NCBI RefSeq assembly: GCF_030285785.1
Contig: NZ_CP127247.1
Location: 1,325,501 to 1,389,500 of the forward strand
Reading direction: 5' to 3'
Length of the DNA stretch: 64,000 nucleotides
Source: Parasedimentitalea psychrophila
GTDB lineage: Bacteria; Pseudomonadota; Alphaproteobacteria; Rhodobacterales; Rhodobacteraceae
Part shown: positions 33,139 to 43,973 of the stretch, piece by piece
How the letters are laid out: each line of letters begins with the position of its first letter
Numbering within the stretch: position 1 is the first letter of the stretch
Made by a program: the position numbers and the translations under genes
The notes under the pieces: model-generated
Seen by the model: the letters and a program-made list of their open reading frames with translations, nothing else
Told to the model about the DNA's origin: nothing
The model's database searches: none

Positions 33139-34319
33139 AGGCGGGTCAGCTCCGGTTCTAGGGCAGCCAGATCGGCAAGCCGGTTGGCAGCGCGAAAGAG
33201 ATCGAGATGAGGCAAGGCCGCAGCCATGCCCTGGGCAATCGGCTGGTAGCCAGCCCAGCCCTTGAGCGGATTCAGCCAGATGATTTTGCAGCCGCGTTTT
33301 TTCAGCTTGGCCAGCGCAGTGCCGAGCAATTCGGGGGCATCGGTGTCATAGCCATCCGAGAGGATCAGCACGACGCTGCGCCCATCGACAAAACGGCGGG
33401 CATAGCTGCGGGAAAATTGCTGCAGCGAGGCCCCAATTTTGGAACCGCCACCAAAGCCATCCGCAAGAACAGACATCCGCCCCAAGGCGCGCAACGCATC
33501 CCTATCTCGCAGGGCGTCAGCGATGCGCACCAGACGGGTGTGGAAAAGATAGGCATCGCAGGCATCATCTGCCCGCATCAGACCGGCCAGGAACGCCAGA
33601 AACACCTGCGCGTATAGCGTCATCGACCCGGAAACATCACAGAGCGCCACGATCTTCAGCGGCCGGTCCGGGCGGTGTTTCTTGGGCAAGCTGAGCGGCT
33701 CACCCCCGGTTGCGAGGCTTTGGCGGATCAGTTTGCGGAAATGGATCTGGTCGCCCTTGCGGGCCGCCTTGCGCCGACGCGAACGACGGTGCCGCAGGGC
33801 CGCGCCCAACCGACGTGCAATAGCCTCGGCCTCAGCTATCTCTTCGGGCTGCACCAGATCGCGCAGGTCTTTTTTCATTAGGTTTTGCAGGGATGAGGCC
33901 ACCAGTTTGCCGTCCCCATCCGCCTCTGCTTCGCCAGTGCCATCATCAGGAGTGGTGGTCTGGCCAGCGCCAGAGGCGACCTGCTCACTATGAGCCTGCC
34001 GCGAGGAGCGCACCGTTTCAAGATTGGGCGTCACCTGAGCGGGCATAACCTTTTGCCGCACCCGACCGCCGTTCAGCCAGTAACTGTCAAACAAATCATC
34101 GAACCGCTCAACATCCTCGGCGCCGCCAGTGCAGACGGTTTTAAGCGCCCGGCGGGTCTCATCTGGATCACCGGCCTGTACATGGGTCAGCGCCCTAAGT
34201 GCGATGTCGGTCTCCGCCACCCCAACGCGCAGCCCATGGGCGCGCAAATGCGCCATAAACCCAGCCATCCGCGCTGCCGGGCCGGGATCGCGCCCGGCAA
34301 ATTTGCTGACCCGGCTCAT
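33135..34319 (-). CDS. coxE: CoxE, vWA-domain maturation protein
   Basis: The protein has 394 aa: a helical N-terminal half, an acidic linker (TPDDGTGEAEADGDG), and a C-terminal vWA domain with MIDAS CDVSGSM near 228 and SDGYDTD near 323. CoxE works with the AAA+ ATPase CoxD in assembling the sulfur-copper-molybdenum centre of CoxL. It overlaps coxD upstream and xdhC downstream by 4 nt each, so coupling is tight. Confidence 0.9.
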   Translation of the reverse strand: MSRVSKFAGRDPGPAARMAGFMAHLRAHGLRVGVAETDIALRALTHVQAGDPDETRRALKTVCTGGAEDVERFDDLFDSYWLNGGRVRQKVMPAQVTPNLETVRSSRQAHSEQVASGAGQTTTPDDGTGEAEADGDGKLVASSLQNLMKKDLRDLVQPEEIAEAEAIARRLGAALRHRRSRRRKAARKGDQIHFRKLIRQSLATGGEPLSLPKKHRPDRPLKIVALCDVSGSMTLYAQVFLAFLAGLMRADDACDAYLFHTRLVRIADALRDRDALRALGRMSVLADGFGGGSKIGASLQQFSRSYARRFVDGRSVVLILSDGYDTDAPELLGTALAKLKKRGCKIIWLNPLKGWAGYQPIAQGMAAALPHLDLFRAANRLADLAALEPELTRL

Positions 34320-35191
34320 GCTGCCTGCCCCGCCAGTCGTTGGCAGACTTCCGCGGTGATGTTAAACCGGTCCGCTTCAGTTTTCAGCAAGGTGGCAAGG
34401 CTGGCCTGCAGCAGTTTGGGGTCCTGGGTCAGATCAGCAATGCCCAGCCCCATCAGGGCGGCTGAGAAATCCAGCATCTCGGCAATGCCGGGTTTCTTCT
34501 CCAGATCTTCTTGGCGCAGCGATTGCACAAAGCCGATGATCTGATCGGCCAAAGCTGCCTCGACCCCGGGGCAGCGGGCCTTGAGGATTGCCAGTTCGGT
34601 GTCGCGCTCTGGATAACCCACATGGGCATAAAGACACCGACGACGTAGGGCGTCACTTAAATCACGGGTGCCGTTGGCCGTCAGGATAACAATCGGGCGG
34701 GTTATCGCCTTGATGGTGCCCAATTCGGGCACGGTGATCTGAAATTCCGACAGGATCTCGAGCAGGTAGGCCTCAAATTCTTCATCCGCCCGGTCGATCT
34801 CATCAATCAGCAGCACCGGCGATTTTGATTGGCGGATTGACTTCAACAGCGGCCGCTCAAGCAGGAAGTCTTCGGAGAAAATGCGTTGCTCGACACTGCG
34901 GCCGGTTTCACCATCTTCGGCAGCGGCGCGGATGGTCAGCAATTGGCGCTGGTAGTTCCATTCATAGATCGCCTGCGCGGCATCCAGCCCTTCGTAGCAT
35001 TGCAACCGGATCAGCTGGGTGTCGCAGATCGCGGCCAACACCCGGGCGATTTCGGTCTTTCCAACACCTGCAGCCCCTTCCAGCAGCAAGGGACGCCCCA
35101 GCGACAGGGCCAGATGAACGGCCATCGCCAGATCGTCCGAGGCAATATATCCCTGTTCCGCCATGGCGGTTTGTCGTGTCATCCAGTGCAT
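34316..35191 (-). CDS. coxD: CoxD, MoxR-family AAA+ ATPase
   Basis: This 291-aa protein has Walker A GAAGVGKTE (39-47), Walker B LLIDEIDRADEE near 126, sensor 1 VILTANGTRDLSDALRRRC near 169 and a C-terminal lid. MoxR ATPases of this type act as chaperones; CoxD with CoxE matures the CuSMo site of CO dehydrogenase. The start may be at 35191 or three codons later (MTRQ). It follows coxL by 55 nt. Confidence 0.91.
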   Translation of the reverse strand: MHWMTRQTAMAEQGYIASDDLAMAVHLALSLGRPLLLEGAAGVGKTEIARVLAAICDTQLIRLQCYEGLDAAQAIYEWNYQRQLLTIRAAAEDGETGRSVEQRIFSEDFLLERPLLKSIRQSKSPVLLIDEIDRADEEFEAYLLEILSEFQITVPELGTIKAITRPIVILTANGTRDLSDALRRRCLYAHVGYPERDTELAILKARCPGVEAALADQIIGFVQSLRQEDLEKKPGIAEMLDFSAALMGLGIADLTQDPKLLQASLATLLKTEADRFNITAEVCQRLAGQAA

Positions 35192-35246
35192 TTTGCAGTC
35201 CAGTCTAGGGAATGCGCCGCCCCGGTGGGGGCAGCGCAGGTCTCAG

Positions 35247-37664
35247 TTACTCGTGCAGGCCCAGATCATTGGCGGTCTGCCAGATCCGCCAGTGGTCATG
35301 CGGCATATTGGTGTGACGCAGACCAAAGGCCCGGAAGGCATCCTGCACCGCATTCGAGAAACACGGCACACCGCCCACATGCGGGCTTTCGCCAACGCCC
35401 TTGGCCCCAATGGGGTGATGCGGGCTGGGGGTGACGGTGTGGTCGGTCTCAAAGTTGGGCACTTCCCAGGCCGTTGGCAGGAAGAAATCCATCAGCGTGG
35501 CGGTCTTGACGTTGCCCATCTTGTCATAGGCAATCTCTTGCCCCAGAGCGACGGCCAGCGCCTCGGTCAGACCGCCATGCACCTGGCCTTCGATGATCAT
35601 CGGGTTGATGCGGGTGCCGCAGTCATCCAGCGCATAGAAGCGGCGAATTTCAGGGACACCGGTGTCAACGTCGATGTCCATCACACAGACATAGGCGCCA
35701 AAGGGGTAGGTCATGTTGGGCGGATCATAATAGCTGACCGCCTCCAGCCCCAGCTCCAGCCCTGGAATGGCCTGATTGTAGGCGGCATAGGCGATGTCTT
35801 TCATCGTCTTGAACCGCTCGGGCACGCCCTTGACCACAAAACGATCAACATCGAATTCAACGTCGTCGTCGTGGACCTCAAGCAGATAGGCCGCAATCAT
35901 CTGCGCCTTGGCACGGATTTTACGCCCCGCCATCGCCGCCGCCGCCCCGGCCACCGGGGTCGAGCGTGACCCGTAAGTGCCCAGACCATAAGGCGCCGTA
36001 TCGGTGTCGCCTTCTTCGATGGTGATGCTATCGGCAGAGAGGCCTATTTCACTGGCGAGGATCTGGGCAAAAGTTGTGGCGTGCCCCTGCCCCTGACTGA
36101 TGGTGCCCAGCCGGGCAATCGCCGATCCAGTCGGGTGAATGCGGATTTCGCAGCTGTCGAACATCCCCATACCCAGGATATCGCAATTCTTGACCGGCCC
36201 GGCCCCGACGATCTCGGTGAAAAAGCTGAGACCGATGCCCATCAGTGTACGGGTTTCACCGCGTTTAAAGGCCTCGACCCGTTCGGCCTGTTCCTTGCGC
36301 AGCCCGTCGTAATCAACAGTCTTCAGCGCCTTGTCCCAGGCGGTGTGGTAGTCGCCGCTGTCATATTCCCAGCCCAGTGCAGATTGATAGGGGAACTGCT
36401 CTTTCCTGATGAAGTTGATCCGGCGCAGCTCTGCCGCATCCATGTCCAGCTCAATCGCCAGAACCTCGATCATCCGTTCGATGAAATAGACCGCCTCGGT
36501 CACCCGGAAGGAACAGCGATAGGACACGCCGCCGGGGGCCTTGTTGGTGTAAACCCCGTCCACTGCCAGATAAGCGACCGGAATGTCATAGGACCCGGTG
36601 CAGATGTTCATGAAGCCGGCCGGGAACTTGGTGGGGTCAGCGCAGGCGTCAAAGCCGCCGTGGTCTGCGGTCACCTGGCAGTGCAGCCCGGTGATCTTGC
36701 CCTCTTTGGTGGCGGCGATTTTGCCGGTCATCCAGTAGTCACGCGCAAAGGCGGTGGCCATCAGATTTTCCATCCGGTCTTCGACCCATTTCACCGGCTG
36801 ACCAGTGACAATCGAGGCGACGATCGAGCAGATATAGCCGGGATAGACGCCAACCTTGTTGCCAAAGCCACCGCCAATATCGGGCGAGATAACGCGGATG
36901 TTGTGCTCTTCGATACCAGACAGCATCGAGGCCACGGTGCGCACCACATGCGGCGCCTGAAAGGTGCCCCAGAGCGTCAGCTTGCCGTTGACCTTGTCCA
37001 TCGACGCAACACAGCCGCAGGTCTCCAGCGGGCAGGGATGGGTGCGGTGGTAGTACATGCTCTCCTCAACAACCACATCGGCACTCTCCAGCACCTGATT
37101 GGTGGCGGTCTCGTCGCCCTGCTCCCAGGTAAAGATGTGGTTGTGGTGTTTGCGCGGACCGTGCGGACCTGTTGTCTGACCTGCCAGATCTTCACGCAGG
37201 ACAACGTCAGATTTCAGCGATTCAAACGGGTCGGTAAGGACCGGCAGTTCTTCGTATTCAACCTCGACCAGTTCCACCGCATCAGCGGCAACATAACGGT
37301 CGCGGGCGACGACAAAGGCAACTTCCTGACCCTGAAACAGCACCTTGCCATCGGCCAGCACCATCTGTTTGTCGCCCGCAAGCGTTGGCATCCAGTGCAG
37401 GTTCAACGGCGCCAGATCTTCGGCGGTCAGCACCGCAACAACGCCGTCCAGCGCCAGAGCAGCGTCTTTATTGACCGAAACGACGCGGGCATGGGCGTAA
37501 GGAGAGCGCACAAAGTCACCGTGCAACATGCCGGGCATCTTCACGTCATCGACATAATTGCCCTTGCCTTGGGTGAACCGGGCGTCTTCCACGCGTTTGC
37601 GGGAACATCCGAGGCCTTTCAGATTGGCAGAGCGTTCTTCGCGCTCGGGTGTCAAATCGTTCAT
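35247..37664 (-). CDS. coxL: Aerobic CO dehydrogenase large subunit, form I
   Basis: CoxL oxidises CO to CO2 at a Mo-Cu centre. The 805-aa protein matches the family length and architecture (aldehyde-oxidase/xanthine-dehydrogenase a/b hammerhead, then Moco domains). The decisive loop is SYRCSFR with Cys384, the Cu-binding motif of form I enzymes (AYXCSFR); form II has AYRGAGR. GGGFGNK (264-270), [12 protein letters not shown] and the late GAKGVGES glutamate are also present. It overlaps coxS by 4 nt. The first motif residue is Ser instead of Ala, a mild change. Confidence 0.95.
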   Translation of the reverse strand: MNDLTPEREERSANLKGLGCSRKRVEDARFTQGKGNYVDDVKMPGMLHGDFVRSPYAHARVVSVNKDAALALDGVVAVLTAEDLAPLNLHWMPTLAGDKQMVLADGKVLFQGQEVAFVVARDRYVAADAVELVEVEYEELPVLTDPFESLKSDVVLREDLAGQTTGPHGPRKHHNHIFTWEQGDETATNQVLESADVVVEESMYYHRTHPCPLETCGCVASMDKVNGKLTLWGTFQAPHVVRTVASMLSGIEEHNIRVISPDIGGGFGNKVGVYPGYICSIVASIVTGQPVKWVEDRMENLMATAFARDYWMTGKIAATKEGKITGLHCQVTADHGGFDACADPTKFPAGFMNICTGSYDIPVAYLAVDGVYTNKAPGGVSYRCSFRVTEAVYFIERMIEVLAIELDMDAAELRRINFIRKEQFPYQSALGWEYDSGDYHTAWDKALKTVDYDGLRKEQAERVEAFKRGETRTLMGIGLSFFTEIVGAGPVKNCDILGMGMFDSCEIRIHPTGSAIARLGTISQGQGHATTFAQILASEIGLSADSITIEEGDTDTAPYGLGTYGSRSTPVAGAAAAMAGRKIRAKAQMIAAYLLEVHDDDVEFDVDRFVVKGVPERFKTMKDIAYAAYNQAIPGLELGLEAVSYYDPPNMTYPFGAYVCVMDIDVDTGVPEIRRFYALDDCGTRINPMIIEGQVHGGLTEALAVALGQEIAYDKMGNVKTATLMDFFLPTAWEVPNFETDHTVTPSPHHPIGAKGVGESPHVGGVPCFSNAVQDAFRAFGLRHTNMPHDHWRIWQTANDLGLHE

Positions 37665-38170
37665 TCTGCTGCCTCCACTTTCTGGTCTTCGGGCACGGCG
37701 TTGAGCTCACTTGCGGCGGCAAGGATGGATTTCACAATGTTCTGGTAGCCGGTGCAGCGGCAGATATTGCCAGCCATGCCAAAGCGCACCTCTTTCTCAG
37801 TTGGGTTGGGGTTCTCTTCCAGCAGCTTGGTGGCGCGGGTGATCATTCCCGGCGTGCAAAAGCCACATTGCAACCCGTGATGTTCACGGAAACTTTCCTG
37901 CAGGACATGCAGCGCGCCGGGCTGGCCGATGCCTTCGATGGTGGTAATCTCGGCACCATTGGCCTGCGCCACAAACATGGTGCAGGATTTCACCGATTTG
38001 CCGTTCAGCGTCACCGTGCAGGCACCACAATGCGAGGTGTCGCAACCCACGTGAGGACCGGTAATATTCAGCTTTTCACGCAGCGTGTAGATCAGCAGAT
38101 CCCGGGGTTCAGCCAGAAATTCATGGTTCTCGCCGTTTACATTCAGCTTGATATGCATCTTGTCAGACAT
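37661..38170 (-). CDS. coxS: Aerobic CO dehydrogenase small (2Fe-2S) subunit
   Basis: The 169-aa protein has both 2Fe-2S clusters of the xanthine-oxidase family: plant-type Cys43, 48, 51, 63 ([16 protein letters not shown]) and helical-domain Cys102, 105, 137, 139 ([17 protein letters not shown]). It carries electrons from CoxL to CoxM. It starts 13 nt after the coxM stop and overlaps coxL. A short tail ([13 protein letters not shown]) follows the usual C-terminus. Confidence 0.95.
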   Translation of the reverse strand: MSDKMHIKLNVNGENHEFLAEPRDLLIYTLREKLNITGPHVGCDTSHCGACTVTLNGKSVKSCTMFVAQANGAEITTIEGIGQPGALHVLQESFREHHGLQCGFCTPGMITRATKLLEENPNPTEKEVRFGMAGNICRCTGYQNIVKSILAAASELNAVPEDQKVEAAE

Positions 38171-38183
38171 TTGATGGTTTTCC

Positions 38184-39038
38184 TTACGCGCGGTCCCAGG
38201 CGCGAGTGATCGCGCGGGTCAGGATGATACCGGCCACATGACGTTTGAACGCCACCGGGCCGCGGTTGTCTTCGGTGGGGTCAATATCGCCCAGCATCGC
38301 GGCAACTGCAGCTTTCAGCGCGCCTGCATCACAGGCGGTGCCAACCAATGCGTCAGCGGCGCCTACGGACCAGACCGGCACATCGCTGAGGTTGGTCATC
38401 GCAATCGAGGCGGTGGCGACTTTGCCGCCAACCTCGGTGATCTGAACGGCGGCAGCAGCGGTCGCATAATCGCCAATTTTGCGTTTTTGTTTTTCATAAG
38501 CATAGCCGCCGGTGGGCACTGCAAAGCTGACCGAGATCAGAATTTCATCATCCTCACGGTCAGTCATATAGGCGGCTTCGAAATAGTCGCGGGCTGCAAC
38601 AACACGGCCGCCCTCTGGCCCCAGAAGTTCGAATTGCGCATTCAGGCATTGCATCAGGCCGGGCATATCGTTGCCCGGATCACCATTGGCGATATTGCCA
38701 CCCACAGTGCCCATGTAGCGCACCTGAGGGTCGGCGATCTGCAAAGCCGCCTCGCGCAGAATTGGCGCAGCCGCCTGTAAGCCTTCGTGGTTGATCAACT
38801 CATGCTGAGACACCATCGCGCCGATAGTGATCGTATCTCCGTCAATGCTGATGCCCCTAAGGGCTGCGATATCCTGAAGATCGATGAGATGCGGCACCTC
38901 GGCCATACGAAATTTCATCATGGGGATCAGGCTGTGCCCGCCCGCCAAAACACGCGCGTCGTCGCCGTGTTCCTGCAGAAGGGCTAAAACCCCTTCCACA
39001 TCTTTGGGGCGGTAATAGTCAAACGCCGCTGGTATCAT
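38184..39038 (-). CDS. coxM: Aerobic CO dehydrogenase medium (FAD) subunit
   Basis: The protein has 284 aa from ATG 39038 ([11 protein letters not shown]), preceded by GGGAGGACC. FAD motifs are [13 protein letters not shown] (32-44) and [14 protein letters not shown] near 110, followed by a CO-dehydrogenase flavoprotein C-terminal domain. Takes electrons from CoxS and passes them to the quinone pool. First gene of the structural operon; the region before it carries direct repeats suited to a LytTR regulator. Confidence 0.94.
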   Translation of the reverse strand: MIPAAFDYYRPKDVEGVLALLQEHGDDARVLAGGHSLIPMMKFRMAEVPHLIDLQDIAALRGISIDGDTITIGAMVSQHELINHEGLQAAAPILREAALQIADPQVRYMGTVGGNIANGDPGNDMPGLMQCLNAQFELLGPEGGRVVAARDYFEAAYMTDREDDEILISVSFAVPTGGYAYEKQKRKIGDYATAAAAVQITEVGGKVATASIAMTNLSDVPVWSVGAADALVGTACDAGALKAAVAAMLGDIDPTEDNRGPVAFKRHVAGIILTRAITRAWDRA

Positions 39039-39091
39039 TGCTGGTCCTCCCTGACGTGCAGTTGATCTGGCTGAGGGAAAACCTGCATGTT

Positions 39092-39172
39092 TTCGCATCG
39101 GGAACATGCTGTTTTCTATTGGGTTTCGTCATCCGCTGCACGAAATGCGAAATAGTTGACACCAAATGCGAA
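39092..39172. promoter_or_regulatory. Direct repeats upstream of coxM, LytTR-type operator candidate
   Basis: CACsAAATGCGAA occurs at 39139-39151 and 39160-39172, 21 bp apart, the spacing typical of LytTR sites. A third, inverted ATGCGAA lies at 39092-39098. The cluster sits 54-135 bp before the coxM start; coxC, which encodes a LytTR protein, is the next gene upstream. Confidence 0.6.
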
Positions 39173-39297
39173 GGCATTTCACTGCGCTCATCAGAATTCG
39201 GATCAGCTGGACGGGAAGGAGGGAATGCTCAGGAACCGGATCAGGAACAAGAACAGGCCTGAAGCAATGGAACCACGCTTCACACCGGTGCCAGATC

Positions 39298-40431
39298 TTA
39301 TACGCCCAGTATCTCGCGCACTTGTTTTAATCGCGACCGGCTGACCGGAACCTTGGCCAGGCCCGGCAGATCAAAATGGCACACGCCATTGTCTTTCAGG
39401 CGTTCAAAACCGGTGACATGGGCAGGATTTATCAGATAGCTGCGATGCGTCTTCAGAAAGGGCCGGGGCGACACCCGCTTTTCCGCCTCGGTAATGGACC
39501 AGGCACAAAAGAACACCCCACGCGCCGTGTATATTTGGGTGTAATGTCCTTCGGCCCGGATTGCCGCCACCGAGTCCAAATCGGCAAAAAAGGTCTGACC
39601 TTTCAGCTCATACGGGATCTGTTTTCCACGCGGTTCGATCTCGGCTAGCCCGCTCACTGCCTGGGTTGGGGGGCCCTCGCCGACTGTGCCTGCGACACCC
39701 TCGGGGACAGCCTGTTGCGACGGCACCAGAAATGTCACTGCTGTTAACAAAAAGGCACTGCACAGAACAAAGCTACTGAGCACAACACCCATTGCCATGA
39801 TCTCTTTTCCGATCGAAGGCCCAACTTCGTTGGCAACGGAAACGGCAACAAACCCAGTTCCTGCAATTGCGATAAAATGCACTGCAACCACGGCCAAACC
39901 AAAACAGGCTGTCCCCAAGAGAATGTTCCGGTGGCTCCGCTGACCATAGGCAATCCAAAACGCCGCTATGTTCAGCAGACAGGAGGCCAGCACAGCCGAA
40001 GAAATACCCCAAGGCGTGTACAGCGCCCGGCACAACTCCAATCCGGCCATGCCGATATAATGCATCGCTATAATGCCCAGCCCCACAATCGTGCCTGCAC
40101 TGATCAGCACCAATGGTGTGCGCTCGCGAAAATGCAACAGCAGCAGGGCAACCCCAACAACCAGTATTGCGACCAGCGCCGAGGACAGGGTGACTGCCGC
40201 ATCATAGTAAAACAGGATAGGCAATTGCAGGCCCAGCATGGCGACAAAGTGCATCGACCAGATCCCACCACCCAATGAAATGGCCGCCAATGCAATTGAC
40301 AGTTTTTTCTGCAGAGTGCTGCGTTGCGACAACCCTTGGGTTAATGTCAGACCCGTAAATCCCGCCATCAGCGCCACCAGCAATGACGCGCCAATTAGTA
40401 TTGAATTGTGGGAATAGTCCAGAAATTGCAT
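39298..40431 (-). CDS. coxC: CoxC-like regulator: MHYT membrane sensor with LytTR DNA-binding domain
   Basis: The 377-aa protein has seven membrane helices over about residues 10-235 with three MHYT-like motifs (SMHFVAML near 59, AMHYIGMA near 122, AVHFIAIAG near 184), then a linker and a LytTR domain (about 275-377: EGHYTQIYTARG, FLKTHRSYLINPAHV). This architecture is that of CoxC/CoxH in Oligotropha, thought to sense CO or O2 through metal in the MHYT domain. It sits upstream of coxM on the same strand, with 259 bp between. ATG 40431 follows AAGAGG. Confidence 0.88.
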   Translation of the reverse strand: MQFLDYSHNSILIGASLLVALMAGFTGLTLTQGLSQRSTLQKKLSIALAAISLGGGIWSMHFVAMLGLQLPILFYYDAAVTLSSALVAILVVGVALLLLHFRERTPLVLISAGTIVGLGIIAMHYIGMAGLELCRALYTPWGISSAVLASCLLNIAAFWIAYGQRSHRNILLGTACFGLAVVAVHFIAIAGTGFVAVSVANEVGPSIGKEIMAMGVVLSSFVLCSAFLLTAVTFLVPSQQAVPEGVAGTVGEGPPTQAVSGLAEIEPRGKQIPYELKGQTFFADLDSVAAIRAEGHYTQIYTARGVFFCAWSITEAEKRVSPRPFLKTHRSYLINPAHVTGFERLKDNGVCHFDLPGLAKVPVSRSRLKQVREILGV

Positions 40432-40565
40432 TACCTCTTATATCGCTGTGCGCTTTTTGCTGCAATCGGCTTATAGAGGTTCCTCTGCGAGAGGATAGAA
40501 ATTCTGATCAAACGCGGCCTGCGCCGTCAGGCGTTTTTATACCAAAGCTGCGCCGTCAGGTGCCG

Positions 40566-41036
40566 TTACACCCGATGATATGGGCTGCCGCCCAAAATGG
40601 TCGCGGCGCGATAGATCTGCTCGGCCAGCATCACCCGCACCAACATATGCGGCCAGACCATCTTGCCAAAGGATATCGAGAAATCCGCCTCTGCCCGCAG
40701 GCTGGGGTCGATACCATCGGCGCCACCGATGATCAGCGCCAGATCCTGACGACCGCTATCGCGCCAGCCGGCCATCTTCTGGGCAAAATCCGGCGAGGAG
40801 AGCAGCTTGCCGCGTTCATCCAGCGTACAGATGACTGCGCCCTTGGGCAGCGCTTTGCGCAGCAGCGCCGCCTCGGCTGCCATACCGGCGTTTTTCTTGT
40901 CCTCGACCTCGATCAGCCGTGCAGGCCCCAGCCCCAAGGCCCGGCCACTGCGGTCAAACCGGGTCAGATAATCATCGATCAGAGTTTTTTCGGGGCCGGC
41001 CCGCAGGCGGCCAACAACACAGAGATGCACGCGCAT
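40566..41036 (-). CDS. rlmH: 23S rRNA (pseudouridine1915-N3)-methyltransferase
   Basis: This 156-aa SPOUT enzyme methylates pseudouridine 1915 in helix 69 of 23S rRNA. Conserved elements are LCTLDERGK-like (ICTLDERGKLLSS), the SAM-binding loop LALIIGGADGIDPSL, and the C-terminal knot SFGKMVWPHMLVRVMLAEQIYRA..ILGGSPYHR. It follows rsfS by 57 nt, the common bacterial order. Confidence 0.95.
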   Translation of the reverse strand: MRVHLCVVGRLRAGPEKTLIDDYLTRFDRSGRALGLGPARLIEVEDKKNAGMAAEAALLRKALPKGAVICTLDERGKLLSSPDFAQKMAGWRDSGRQDLALIIGGADGIDPSLRAEADFSISFGKMVWPHMLVRVMLAEQIYRAATILGGSPYHRV

Positions 41037-41093
41037 GGTGACTTACCCCGGCAGCAGCCCGTGCGCCTGCACGGGCCAGTCTGGTGTCAGGGC

Positions 41094-41447
41094 TCAGACG
41101 GCGCTATCGCCGCCAAGCCACATTTTTTCAAGCTGATAGAACTCGCGCACTTCGGGGCGGAAGACATGGACGATGACATCGCCGGTATCAACCAAAACCC
41201 AATCGCCAGTATCGCGGCCTTCGGTCTTGCAGGTGAAGCCATATTCTTGCTTGATCCGATCAGCCAGCTTTATCGCCAGCGCAGTCACCTGGCGGGTCGA
41301 CCGGCCAGTGGCAACCACCATATGATCGCCAATCGCAGTCTTGCCGCGCAGATCAATCTGCACCACATCTTCGGCTTTGTCGTCGTCAAGCGAAGACAGG
41401 ATAAAAGCCAGCAGTTCGTCGCTGGAGGGTCGGGTTTGAGCGGCCAT
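41094..41447 (-). CDS. rsfS: Ribosomal silencing factor
   Basis: RsfS binds uL14 and blocks subunit joining when nutrients are short. The protein has 117 aa from ATG 41447 (GTG 41450 is adjacent). DUF143 features are DLRGKTAIGDHMVVATGRSTRQV near 33, a GFTCKTEG segment, and DWVLVDTGDVIVHVFRPEVREFYQLEKMWLG near the end. In an operon with rlmH. Confidence 0.94.
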   Translation of the reverse strand: MAAQTRPSSDELLAFILSSLDDDKAEDVVQIDLRGKTAIGDHMVVATGRSTRQVTALAIKLADRIKQEYGFTCKTEGRDTGDWVLVDTGDVIVHVFRPEVREFYQLEKMWLGGDSAV

Positions 41448-41927
41448 CACGGCTGCCCCACGGTCAGCGGCATTAACCGCTTCAGAATCAGGTGACAGGA
41501 CATTGTCCTCCTTTTTGGGCGCCGTCCGTCCCCCGGCGCTGGGGATAGGGCAAAAATAGCAAGCCTCAGACCTGTTTTCAACGCGGCCGATAAGATTTGA
41601 GACGAATCAAGACGCCTCTGTGCCCGATCTGCACGGCAGAGTGAAGAGGGTAGCCGCCATGCGCACAGGGAATTCGCGTAATCTTTGCCCTGTTTACCGC
41701 AGTTGAGCCCTTCTTTACCGCAGCTGGGCCTGTCGAACCCTTGATTGACCAGACCACCGCCTGTATCTGACAGCCATGATACCCGTATTGGCGCAAAAAA
41801 TCGAACTGCAAGATCGCACCCGCCTGCGCGAGCGATTCTTTGGTGCCGCCCGCTCGGTTTTGGCCCGGCTATAACGCCTGCCCGCCGCTCAGCCAGCTTA
41901 TTGAAAATACAACACGGGAGAGGACAT
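41448..41927. other. 480-bp region between rsfS and leuC
   Basis: This divergent control region holds no gene I can support. A 32-codon frame at 41776-41874 (ATG to TAA) has no ribosome site and scattered, not clustered, Leu codons, so it is not a convincing attenuator leader. The leuC promoter must lie here. Confidence 0.5.
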
Positions 41928-43331
41928 ATGTCCCCCAAGACGCTTTATGACAAAATCTGGGATGCGCATGTTGCGCATCAATCAGAAGACGGCACCTGCC
42001 TGCTGTATATCGACCGCCATCTGGTCCACGAAGTGACCAGCGCCCAGGCCTTTGAAGGGCTGCGGATGACCGGCCGCACGGTGCGCGCACCGGACAAGAC
42101 CATCGCGGTGCCGGACCACAACGTGCCCACCACGCCGGATCGCGTTGACGGTATTGAGAACGAAGAAGGCCGCATTCAGGTTGCCGCACTGGATACCAAT
42201 GCCAAGGAATTTGGCATCCACTATTATCCGATGAACGACATCCGTCAGGGCATCGTGCATATCGTTGGCCCGGAACAGGGCTGGACCCTGCCCGGCATGA
42301 CCGTGGTCTGCGGCGACAGTCACACAGCCACCCACGGCGCCTTTGGCGCGCTGGCACATGGCATCGGAACGTCTGAGGTCGAGCATGTTCTGGCCACCCA
42401 GACGCTGATCCAGAAAAAGTCCAAAAACATGAAGGTCGAGATCACTGGCAAATTGCAGCCGGGTGTGACCGCCAAGGATATCACCATGGCCGTCATCGGT
42501 GAAACCGGCACTGCCGGCGGCACCGGCTATGTCATCGAGTATTGTGGTCAGGCGATTCGTGATCTGTCGATGGAAGGTCGCATGACCGTCTGCAACATGG
42601 CCATCGAAGGCGGCGCCCGCGCTGGCCTGATCGCCCCGGACGATACCACCTTTGATTATGTCAACGGTCGCCCCCACGCCCCCAAGGGTGCGCAATGGGA
42701 AGCCGCAATGAACTGGTGGAAGACCTTGTTCACTGACGAAGGTGCAGAATTCGATCTGGTCGTCACCTTGAAAGGTGAAGACATCCAGCCGGTTGTCACC
42801 TGGGGCACCTCGCCCGAGGACGTGCTGCCAATCACCGCCAAAGTCCCCTTCCCCGAGGACTTTACCGGTGGCAAGGTCGATGCGGTCAAACGGGCGCTGG
42901 ACTATATGGGTCTTGAATCGGGCACCAAGCTGACCGACATCAAAATCGACACCGTGTTCATCGGCTCCTGCACCAATGGTCGCATCGAAGATCTGCGCGC
43001 CGTGGCGGATGTGGTCAAAGGCAAAAAGATCAAAGACGGCATGCGTGCGATGATTGTTCCGGGTTCCGGCCTGGTTCGGGCACAGGCCGAAGAAGAAGGT
43101 CTGGGCGACATCTTTATCGAGGCTGGCTTTGAATGGCGTCTGGCTGGATGTTCCATGTGTCTGGCAATGAACCCCGATCAACTGGCCGAGGGTGAGCGCT
43201 GCGCCTCGACCTCGAACCGCAATTTTGAGGGTCGTCAGGGCTATAAGGGCCGCACCCATCTGGTGTCTCCCGCCATGGCCGCCGCTGCTGCCCTCACCGG
43301 TCACCTGACCGACATCCGCGATTTGGTATAA
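41928..43331 (+). CDS. leuC: 3-isopropylmalate dehydratase large subunit
   Basis: With LeuD it isomerises 2-isopropylmalate to 3-isopropylmalate in leucine synthesis. From ATG 41928 ([11 protein letters not shown]) the protein has 467 aa, the usual length. Aconitase-type 4Fe-4S ligands are Cys in [10 protein letters not shown] near 347 and the pair in [10 protein letters not shown] near 408. [33 protein letters not shown] is also diagnostic. GGGAGAGGAC precedes the start. Confidence 0.96.
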   Translation: MSPKTLYDKIWDAHVAHQSEDGTCLLYIDRHLVHEVTSAQAFEGLRMTGRTVRAPDKTIAVPDHNVPTTPDRVDGIENEEGRIQVAALDTNAKEFGIHYYPMNDIRQGIVHIVGPEQGWTLPGMTVVCGDSHTATHGAFGALAHGIGTSEVEHVLATQTLIQKKSKNMKVEITGKLQPGVTAKDITMAVIGETGTAGGTGYVIEYCGQAIRDLSMEGRMTVCNMAIEGGARAGLIAPDDTTFDYVNGRPHAPKGAQWEAAMNWWKTLFTDEGAEFDLVVTLKGEDIQPVVTWGTSPEDVLPITAKVPFPEDFTGGKVDAVKRALDYMGLESGTKLTDIKIDTVFIGSCTNGRIEDLRAVADVVKGKKIKDGMRAMIVPGSGLVRAQAEEEGLGDIFIEAGFEWRLAGCSMCLAMNPDQLAEGERCASTSNRNFEGRQGYKGRTHLVSPAMAAAAALTGHLTDIRDLV

Positions 43332-43342
43332 GGAACACGCGC

Positions 43343-43948
43343 ATGGAAAAGTTTGAAAAACTCCAGGGCATCGCGGCCCCTATGCCGCTGGTCAATATCG
43401 ACACCGATATGATCATCCCAAAGATCCATCTGAAATCGATCAAGCGGACCGGCTTTGGCAAGAACCTGTTTGACGAGATGCGGTTTAATCGCGATGGCAC
43501 CGAAATCGCTGATTTCGTGCTCAACAAGCCGCAGTATCGCGATGCCGAGATTCTGGTGGCCGGTGACAACTTCGGCTGTGGCTCGTCACGCGAACACGCG
43601 CCTTGGGCGATTGCTGATTTTGGCATCAAATGTGTGGTTTCGACCTCGTTTGCTGACATCTTCTTCAACAATTGCTTCAAGAACGGCATCCTGCCGATCG
43701 TCCTGCCACAGGATCAGGTTGATCTGCTGATGGCCGACGCGGAAAAAGGCGCAAATGCGCGGATGACCGTGGATCTGGAAGCGCAGGAAATCACCACATC
43801 TGATGGTGAGGTGATCAAGTTCGACGTCGATGCCTTTAAAAAGCACTGCCTGCTGCAGGGTCTCGATGACATTGGCCTGACCATGGAAAAAATCAGTTCC
43901 ATCGACACCTTTGAAAGCAAGAACGCACAAGAGCGTCCCTGGGTCTAA
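43343..43948 (+). CDS. leuD: 3-isopropylmalate dehydratase small subunit
   Basis: This 201-aa swivel-domain partner of LeuC shows the family motifs [22 protein letters not shown] near 20, [45 protein letters not shown] (73-117), and [19 protein letters not shown]. It starts 11 nt after leuC. A clear terminator follows at 43974, so leuCD form one transcript apart from leuB. Confidence 0.96.
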   Translation: MEKFEKLQGIAAPMPLVNIDTDMIIPKIHLKSIKRTGFGKNLFDEMRFNRDGTEIADFVLNKPQYRDAEILVAGDNFGCGSSREHAPWAIADFGIKCVVSTSFADIFFNNCFKNGILPIVLPQDQVDLLMADAEKGANARMTVDLEAQEITTSDGEVIKFDVDAFKKHCLLQGLDDIGLTMEKISSIDTFESKNAQERPWV

Positions 43949-43973
43949 GCCATCGGTTCGATACAACGTAAAG

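Noticed and set aside
36081-37748. 555-codon plus-strand open frame
   Set aside because: It lies opposite coxL, is His/Gln/Arg-rich without any domain, and results from high GC at third positions of coxL.
41776-41874. 32-codon frame upstream of leuC as a leucine leader peptide
   Set aside because: Leu codons are scattered, no ribosome site precedes it, and no terminator/antiterminator pair is evident.
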